DNA from: Cercis canadensis
Lineage: Eukaryota > Streptophyta > Magnoliopsida > Fabales > Fabaceae
Direction of reading: 5' to 3'
Length of the DNA: 64,000 nt
Assembly: GCA_003255065.1 (NCBI GenBank)
Contig: QAOA01003433.1
Location: 173,477 to 237,476, forward strand
This document shows positions 56,597-64,000 of this stretch, piece by piece. How positions within the stretch are numbered: position 1 is the stretch's first letter; the number at the start of each line of letters is the position of its first letter. The position numbers and the translations under genes were made by a program. Under the pieces are notes generated by a model, which did not search any database, was not told the origin of the DNA, and was given only the letters and a program-made list of their open reading frames with translations.

Positions 56597-57870
56597 TTAT
56601 ACTTGACTTCTTTGATTGGCCAGTAGGTGCCTCAAGAGCAATAATTTAATTTTGTGGGTAAGAGCAGAAAGTGCCACCACTAACAAGCCAACAGATTTGC
56701 TATTATCATACCTCATTTACTTTATATCTCAGAGATGTGTTTAGGCAGAATTCAGAGCGTAACATATCATCCATAATGTCCCTCATTGACTTCAATTCCT
56801 TTATGAGTTTCATAGCAAGGCATTCAACTTCATGCATTTGCCGCTTTGAAAATGCAACGGCACTCTCTGAGCAACTATGTATGGAGGTGCACCCAGTGCT
56901 AAGATGGGGTGCTAGAGGAGAAGGATGAGGAATCTTGAGAATGCCTTTAGGAGGGGAGCCTCTTTTAAAAGTCTTAGGTTTCATATTAATTTTGTTAGGA
57001 TTATTAGTAAATTTTGCTCTGCTAATCTCATCAACCCCTTCATCAGTACCACTCTTATCAGTGTGCTTGCCAAAGGATAGTTTTCCCCTGCGTTCTGCAT
57101 CATAAATATAATCCACTATAAGTCGATGCAAAGCTTGGGAAATGATTTGAAGCGTCTGGAAACAATAAAATATCATAAATTCTTTCTTGACTTCAAAGCA
57201 TTTACACACACATAAAGAACCAGAACATTTTTGTAGAAATTTAAGTTATATTTGATAGAGAGCAATGAGCTAACGAAATGAAACTCACTAAGAAATGCAT
57301 ATGTTACTTCATAATATGTTAAGATAAGCAATTTTCTGTTTCAAGCACTAGTATGACAGCAGCACCCACCCCAACAAGGCTTAGCTTTCTCTTATCAAGA
57401 TACTTCTCATGTTTCATCATTTCTATTATATACTTTGCAACAAAGGGGCATAGACATGTTTGTGTGATCTAGGGATCTAGAAAACTACATAATACTAATA
57501 ACAAAATGCAATATTTTAGACACTTACTCAAATAGTCTTTGTCATGTAAATCAACAGACTGCATGGCTTTACAGAGTCTTTCCTGAGAAGATGGCGAAAT
57601 GACCTGAAGAGAATTCAACTAAAGAGAATCAAACAACATAAACCAAATAAAATAGCCATTTAGTAATAATTTTGCACCTTTCTGGTTGATAACAGCCTTT
57701 CAGGGCGATGAAGCTTTGATGTACTTTTATATCCATCTGAAGATGTCAATTTGTCAGTAGCCTCTGTGACATGTCTCTTTTCCTCAACACATATGGAAGC
57801 AAGTGATTGTTTCTCCTCAGGCTCAGGTGAGTCATCTGAAGTACAAACCAGACATCCATCAGGATTGTAG
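56597..57870 (-). pseudogene. Truncated host gene fragment with introns, unrecognised
   Basis: On the minus strand several plausible exons have GT-AG borders: 57870-57678 (SYNPDGCLVCTSDDSPEPEE..., donor gtgcaa), 57603-57528 (acceptor tcttcag, VISPSSQERLCKAMQSVDL, donor gtaagt), 57155-56712 (acceptor gtttccag, donor gtatga) and perhaps one ending near 56597. The long exon encodes 148 residues including GSPPKGILKIPHPSP and MHEVECLAMKLIKELKSMRDI. Exon phases of the second and third pieces do not match directly, so an exon (perhaps near 57345-57470) lies between or is lost. The 5' side is cut where copy B begins (about 57884). I cannot name the gene. It may be a Helitron-captured or a broken resident gene. 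Confidence 0.6.
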
Positions 57871-57985
57871 CTATTTTTACTTATTATATTTAGAGTAATA
57901 AATGTGAATATTAATGGTTCACAATAATTGCTGGATTGCCACGTGACAGCATGTGGTGCATTGAGGTTCTTCTTTTAAAATTATA

Positions 57986-58014
57986 CTAGTACTATTCCCG
58001 CGCTGATGCGCGGG
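57986..58014 (-). other. Helitron 3' terminus, copy B
   Basis: CCCGCGC-loop-GCGCGGG hairpin followed on the minus strand by CTAG and T. Confidence 0.8.
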
Positions 58015-58941
58015 CCGCCGGGTGACAGGGCACGGGCCCTAGGCAACGGGACGTGAGATGGAATTTAAGTAATCATAAAAGCATAAATTATATAAATCTA
58101 TGTAATCTAATATACCAAGTATGAATTTCATATTTTGAACCATAGATACAATACATTAAAAGTATCAATCATGAATGCATAATACATTTGAAAGAGTATT
58201 AAACAAATGTAGAATAAGATAATACTATATACACAAAAAATCTATGGTATATAATTTGAACTGGGAATGTCAGCGTCTTTCTCTAAATCCACACGATTTT
58301 CGTCTGATCTTAAAATTGCAACATTGCTATGCCTAATGACTTGAGATATACAAAGACACTTTGAGTATGAGTGAAGTAGTAAGTATACACTATATTTTGT
58401 TTAGGATAAACACCAATCATTATTGTATTTTTTAATAACATATATTTATAACCTATGTGCACACTGCACTATATCTTGTTGTGGGCTATATGTTTTGGAC
58501 CTCCACATTCGTAACGCTCCTATAATAAGTAAATGACCAAAGTACCAAACCAAACTTCTTTCAAATTTAGGTTATGTTACAAACAATTGTATTTATTTAT
58601 ACCCGCACCTTATCCATTTTTCTTAGTCAATATATATCACAAGAGTATCTTATATTATACTATTTTTTACATCAAACATAGGAAAGGGAATTCCAAATTT
58701 CATTATCGATAGGAAGGAGTTTCCTATATTGATCACCTACATAAACATACTAATATTTTATTAATAAAGTATTGACCCACAATTGTTAGTAAAATAATTT
58801 GGTTCCCATTCTCAACTATCCTAAAAATCAACTGCCCAAAATTAAATTTTCCTATTTGTTTATCTTTAAAATAGACATGTAATGGTTCATTTTCTATTTA
58901 AAATAAATTCCCAATTATTTGATTACCATTGATAATTTTTT

Positions 58942-59198
58942 GAGTAAAACCTTTTTTTAGTCCTTGAAAAATGCAACCACTGACAAATTTGTTATCCAAA
59001 GATTTTCGGTGACAAATTGGTCCTTGAATTATTATTCCGTCGGATAAATTAGTCCTCCAGTAAGGTCCCATTAGTGACATTTAAGGACCAATTTGTCCGA
59101 CATAATAATAATTCAAGGACCAATTTGTCACTGAAAAATTTTGGAGGACAATTTTGTCGGTGATTGCATTTTTCAAGGACTAAAAAAGAGTTTTATTC
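58942..59198. mobile_element. 257-bp Mutator-like MITE
   Basis: Terminal inverted repeats GAGTAAAACCTTTTTTTAGT and (reverse) GAATAAAACTCTTTTTTAGT extend on through CCTTGAAAAATGCAA. The 9-bp target duplication TAATTTTTT is at 58933-58941 and 59199-59207. Copy A has the site without the insert. No coding capacity. Confidence 0.85.
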
Positions 59199-60029
59199 TA
59201 ATTTTTTTTAAAAAATGAATAATTAGTATCATAAGTACTTGATTCATTGTTACAGTAGTCTCAACTCATCTACTTGTAGTAAGTAGTGCTCTTGATTGGT
59301 ATACCAATATCATCTTTGTACCCTTGAAGGCCAAAAAAAATATATAATTTTTATAACCTTGAGACCTATTAAGTTGATTTATAGCTCTTGCTACTAATAG
59401 GCATTAATTTTTAATAAAATTATCTAAGGTCAAAAAAAGAAAAGACTTCTCATAATATGACTCCATAGCAAATGATTGGAAATTATAATCAAATATCACT
59501 GAAAAAGAAACTTGTGTCTAAAATAAGGATATAATCAACAACTCATCTTTTTTAATAAAAAAAACTCCATGCACTCATAGAAAATTTTAAAATTTTTTAA
59601 TAAGGATACTTAATCCTTAAAGATAGCTTATTAATGTACTTTTAATTTTTAGTACTTACATTTAGTTTCTTATTTTATAGATGACTTAGGTTTAGGTTCC
59701 TTGTTGTAAGAGTTGAATTCAATAGATTCTTATAGTATATTAGTACAAAGATTGTGCTTTTACAATGTCTTTGTATTTTTAAACAAACTTTGTTTTCAGA
59801 GTCATCAAAATATTAAGTACTCAAATTTTCTTTTACAATGTTTCTATAATTTCACAATTTAAGCAATGCAAAATGTTTTTAAACATGAATGAAACCATAT
59901 GCTAGTAAATTGCAATTAACATACATGAATCAGCTCCTTAGTACTCCAATCTTAACACATGAATTACTTTCACCTCCCAACTCCTTTTAAGCAAATGTCT
60001 TATATCATTAATAATACACCAATAGCAAT

Positions 60030-60640
60030 GGAAGCTCAAATCAACAAAATCTATCAAGTGCACTGCCACTTAGGAATATGATTCACACATAGTTTTATGA
60101 TGCCTATATCCTAAGAAAATATTATACCATGCCTTGCTGCAATAAATTTAGCTTTCAAATTGGTACCCACGCCTATAGAGCCATGTAAACCACCAAGCCA
60201 CCCCCTTGATGATCTCAAATAACCCCTCTAAAACATTATCTCTCTAGGTTCCCAAAACTGCCACCATTGACATTTAGCTTAATGGTCTCTATACTTGAAG
60301 ACTGCCAATGTATCCATTGCACCTCTCTTTCATACGTTTTCATTTTCTAGAAAAGCTTTACTGCAAGTTACCTAGATCTTATTAACACTCACCATCAACA
60401 GAGTGTTATGCCCTTCAAAAACATCTTCATTGTTTGTTCTCCATATCCACCACAACGTGTAATAGAAGAGAATGCAACTTCGTTATCCCCTTTCTTGTAT
60501 TCCCATTTCTATAAAACCAAGCATTCAAATCTTGTTCCCAGAAGCTGCCATTTGCACCAAAACCCAAATAGACATGATTTGTAGCAGTCCCTAAGACAAT
60601 GCATAAACCCAGTTCCATGGGGTATCCATATGATTTTTTG
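60030..60640 (-). pseudogene. RNase H-like/zf-RVT gene fragment in copy B
   Basis: Same fragment as 48824-49478 in copy A, more broken. The open piece 60618-60427 holds NHVYLGFGANGSFWEQDLNA, and the RNase H-like part near 60130-60290 is visible at nucleotide level. Confidence 0.5.
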
Positions 60641-61273
60641 TCCTAGATATTAACCAATTATACTTAGCTTTTGTTGTATAAATCCCAGCTGTGGTATTTC
60701 TATAATCATGTTTGAATATCACCACAATGAGCAAGCAACACCTTAGAGATCTTATCTAAAACACAAACATTTTCATATCAAAGTCTTCATATTTGAATAT
60801 GATAATAATTGCTAATAATACTAATAATAATGCATTTGAGGAAATGCATAGCCACAACATGTTGAAGATCACCAGCAAAATTTATTATAAATAAGAACTT
60901 ATCTAACAAAAATATATCAACCTTAACCATAATATCTATTTAAATATCAACATGAAACATCTTAATTTTTTACATTCCTAGCCAATTCTCTGAGCAATCA
61001 TTTTTTAAAAAGAAAAGGAACCTAATCATGATAATGAAAAGCAAATGAATCTTTCATTTTCATTGAAACTTCTTTCATTGAATTAATCTTAAAATTTCTA
61101 TCTAATTCCATATTAGTCTTATTCTTCTTATACCCTATCTTTAGAAGGTAGATTAGATGGATTAATTAAATTTATAAATTTATAAATTATACTAAAGTAG
61201 AAGAGTTACAGGAGATACTGCAATAATTTTTTTTTCATTGTTATTCAATGATGCTTCAATTTTTTCATTTTTT

Positions 61274-61480
61274 TTTTAAGAATGCACATGTGAGTGGTGT
61301 GTGAGTGTTAATAATATGATTTAAAAAAATCTCATATTAGGTAGAAAAGATAGAGTGTGATATATAATACTCGAATTGGCCCAACACTCATGAGCTTAAT
61401 CTTTTGGGTCAAGTTGGTGTTAATTCAAGTATGCTATGCCACAACTACTTACGGGCCCACACGATAGATTTTCCCCAACA
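61274..61480 (+). repeat. TRIM left LTR
   Basis: Ends ccccaaca; aligns with 61755-61961 throughout. Confidence 0.85.
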
Positions 61481-61754
61481 ACTGGTATCAGAAAAAGGAG
61501 CAGAAATGGGCCTCCATAGAGTAAGAGTGCAAATGGGCTTCCTCAAGTATTCCCGGGTTACAGAGTGGTCTCCATGTGATTTCCTAGGTGTAGAATTGAG
61601 TTCTCCTAGAAGATGAATGTAGAGCCTCTTATTTGGTGGTGTTCTCGTAGATAACCATAAATTAGTAGAGTGGAGATGGGTTTCTCCAAAATAAAGCATA
61701 TGATGGGCCTCCCATTAAGGGAGAGTTATGGATATTCACATGGGAAGGAGAGAT

Positions 61755-61961
61755 TGTTAAGAATGCACATGTGAGTGGTGTGAGTGTTAATAATATGATA
61801 TAAAAAAGTCCCACATTGGGTAGAAAAGATGAAGGAGTGTGGTATATAATACTCAGATAACCCAAGACTCATGAGCTTAAGTTTTTGGGTCAAGTTGGTG
61901 CTAATTCAAATATGCTATGCCACATGTGCTCGCAGGCCCACACGATAGATTCTCCCTAACA
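61755..61961 (+). repeat. TRIM right LTR
   Basis: TG...CA ends; contains gtcccacattgg, frequent in plant TRIM LTRs. Confidence 0.85.
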
Positions 61962-62408
61962 TTTTTTCCATCCAAAACTTCATTCTTCCCTCACTTTAGT
62001 CTACACATATCGCTTTATTATCTTTGTCTTCTAATTACACATGTAATCATTTTAGTTCACCATTTCTTCTCTTCTCTTCCCATGCCATCTCTTCTTTTGT
62101 CCATGTATCATTTATTCTAATCTTCATCTCGATGCCATATTTCATTTTCCTATATGCTTATCTCAACCGCTATTCAACCTCCCCATACTTCAACAATTTG
62201 CTTTGATGCCTTTAGTACCAATTTTTATCTTTTTTCTGTGCATCTATTTGATTCCTACTTCCTTTGTCCTACATATTTTAAAGTTTATCATCTATCATCT
62301 CTTTCCTCTATTCACAACTTCTATGTTCCCTCTCTTCTAACTAATAGTCTCTTAATAACAGTCCACAAAGAAGACTGAATTACCAATGGGAAAAGCCTTT
62401 GTGAAAAA

Positions 62409-63300
62409 TAGAGTACACTGCTAGCATCTATCTTAGTAACATAATAAGTGTTTGCTCCAAGCATGTATATTTCAAAATATGTGCATCTCGTAGCATAAAT
62501 ATTAATATAATGCTGCCTTTTGTTCTTTTTGAGGTCCATCTTATGACAAAAACTCTTTTTTATGTAGCACTACAGGAACTGACTGCATTCAACTCATGTT
62601 GCAGAGAATTTGTTGCACAATAATTGGATCAGTGTGTGGATGGCTATTATAGTGATATTCATGGATTTTGTGGATCTCTTAAACTTGTTATATGGTTGCG
62701 TAGAACTTCATTGATAAATTCTTTTCACATTCAGCTTATAATTATTTCAGTACTCATAAAAAATACACTTGTAGAATTTTCATTGTTTAAAATAATACTC
62801 TAATTAATTGTGTTTGGTATGGGGATAAAGGTAAAGTTAAAGGAGAATAACTTACTTTGTTTTTTAAGTATGTTTGGTACATGGTGTAATGGATAAAGTT
62901 AAAATAGTATAGCTTATTGTTACAACATGACAAATATTACTCCATTAATTTTTCCCATTTAATTATACCAAATGTGTCCTAAATTAATGTGGCTGATCCC
63001 ATGATAGCAAGTATAGCAATGCCTAGTGACTTCGATGTTATCATCTCTATCATGTTCATAGCACCTGCATAACCTTCATATGCTACCAACGTAGCCACCT
63101 AGATAAAACTTTTCCGCTAGTTGTAACTAATACCAATACTATTGTCATTGCTTTTTGTTACTACTACCACCAATGCTACTGTGTTTTTTCACTCCTCCAA
63201 TATCACCAATGACACCTACTTAAATTTTATCACCATTTATTTTGTCTTATAAAAGGACTATTTTTCTTTAGGATTGTTTGTTATATTTGATTATTATAAA
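62409..63300. other. Non-coding, possible small inverted-repeat element
   Basis: No gene. At about 62811-62990 tgtttggtatggg faces accaaatgtg in reverse, which may be the ends of a small MITE; no clear target duplication was found. Confidence 0.3.
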
Positions 63301-63727
63301 AGTCGAAGAGGATTAAATAGTTGTCATCCACTTCTTCTTAGTATTTGTTTCACCTTACTTGACTAATATGATTGACACCAAAAGATAATATAAGATTTTA
63401 AATATGGTTGTATGTTCAAATTGATAGACACCCAAATCGTAGGTGAAATCAATTATTAAATCTCCAAAATCATGCTTGTATTTAATAAATAGTTTAATCA
63501 AGTTAAAATTCAAAAAGTCGAAGAGGATTAAATAGTTGTCATCCACTTCTTCTTAGTAATTGTTTCACCTTACTTGACTAATATGATTGACACCAAAAGA
63601 TAATATAAGATTTTAAATATGGTTGTATGTTCAAATTGATAGACACCCAAATCGTAGGTGAAATCAATTATTAAATCTCCGAAATCATGCTTGTATTTAA
63701 TAAATAGTTTAATCAAGTTAAAATTCC
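63301..63727. repeat. 215-bp tandem duplication
   Basis: agtcgaagaggattaaatag at 63301 and again at 63516. The two units are nearly identical (tctccaaaatc versus tctccgaaatc). Confidence 0.88.
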
Positions 63728-64000
63728 TCTTATTTCTTACACTAACTTTTAATAAGCCTTGATTTGATGAACAAATAATTATATGTGTTTTGAACATATA
63801 AATTAATCTTCTTCCTAATATTAGTGAATTTATCAAATTTTAAGAAAGAAAATCATATTATATCAATTTGGTTTTAAAGAATATTAAAGTTCAAACTACT
63901 AATATACTAAATTGTTGGTGAAATTAATTTTAAAAGCCATTAAATTATGCTTTTATATGATTAGTCATTTAATCATACATAAATTACCCTTGATTCCTAA
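63728..64000. other. Non-coding end of window
   Basis: AT-rich sequence with no recognisable feature. Confidence 0.5.

Larger units (their letters stand above)
61274..61961 (+). mobile_element. 688-bp TRIM (terminal-repeat retrotransposon in miniature)
   Basis: LTR-like 207-bp direct repeats at 61274-61480 and 61755-61961; the right one starts TGTTAAGAATG and ends CTAACA, while the first bases of the left one have decayed into a T-run. PBS TGGTATCAGA (tRNA-iMet) at 61483, two bases after the left repeat; a purine tract gggaaggagaga just before the right one. No gene. The target site is poly(T), so the 5-bp duplication (TTTTT) is not informative. Copy A has no insert. Confidence 0.87.
57884..62408 (-). 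mobile_element. Helitron-bearing duplicated segment, copy B
   Basis: Matches copy A from about gagtaataaatgtgaatat to gcctttgtgaaaaa. The Helitron 3' end is again a perfect 7-bp stem (57997-58003 with 58008-58014) and CTAG at 57986-57989. It differs from copy A by a MITE (58942-59198) and a TRIM (61274-61961), both with recognisable empty sites in copy A. Confidence 0.7.

Noticed and set aside
61274..61961. Cassandra-type TRIM
   Set aside because: No 5S rRNA-like boxes could be seen in the LTRs.

Overview
This is plant nuclear DNA, almost certainly from a eudicot. It is AT-rich and packed with transposable elements: endogenous pararetrovirus copies, an Athila-type Ty3/gypsy element, an Ogre/Tat-type solo LTR, Helitron ends, a MITE and a TRIM. 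The species cannot be told from the sequence. Apart from one broken intron-containing gene fragment near 57 kb, no host gene was found.

1-39.5 kb is an endogenous pararetrovirus (Caulimoviridae-type) array. I call the copies E0 (1-1052, minus, fragment), E1 (1108-8469, plus), E2 (8470-15938, plus), E3 (about 25922-32626, plus) and E4 (32627-39547, minus). E1 and E2 are head-to-tail, E3 and E4 tail-to-tail. The copies share a promoter/leader block (TATAAATAG about 600 bases before the PBS position) and, where present, a tRNA-iMet primer-binding site (E2, E3). The gene layouts differ. E1 has two tiny ORFs, coat protein, zinc knuckle, protease, reverse transcriptase-RNase H and a 3' ORF (ORF X), but no movement protein. 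E2 and E4 have a 30K-type movement protein, coat protein, zinc knuckle and protease, but have lost RT-RNase H and carry an unrelated 3' ORF (ORF Y), open for 589 codons in E4. E3 has the movement-protein-less 5' half and the RT-less 3' half. Shared control regions with complementary gene sets suggest a two-component or helper/satellite pararetrovirus. All copies are decayed, often by CAA-to-TAA and TGG-to-TAG/TGA changes.

15.9-25.9 kb is an Athila-type element on the minus strand (gag, protease, RT-RNase H, integrase, one LTR) sitting in the leader of the array; its 5' LTR is missing.

39.5-46.9 kb is non-coding DNA with several direct duplications. 46.9-50.6 kb and 57.9-62.4 kb are two copies of one segment that begins with a Helitron 3' end and carries a degenerate RNase H-like gene fragment. 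The second copy also has a 257-bp MITE and a 688-bp TRIM, each absent from the first. Between them lie an older LTR remnant split by a 3.1-kb solo LTR with a perfect 5-bp target duplication, and the host gene fragment. 62.4-64 kb is non-coding with a 215-bp tandem duplication.

Single-base N characters sit at 327, 28484, 39657 and 48222. The first three are flanked by near-identical direct copies that meet at the N, which looks like uncollapsed contig overlap rather than biology.
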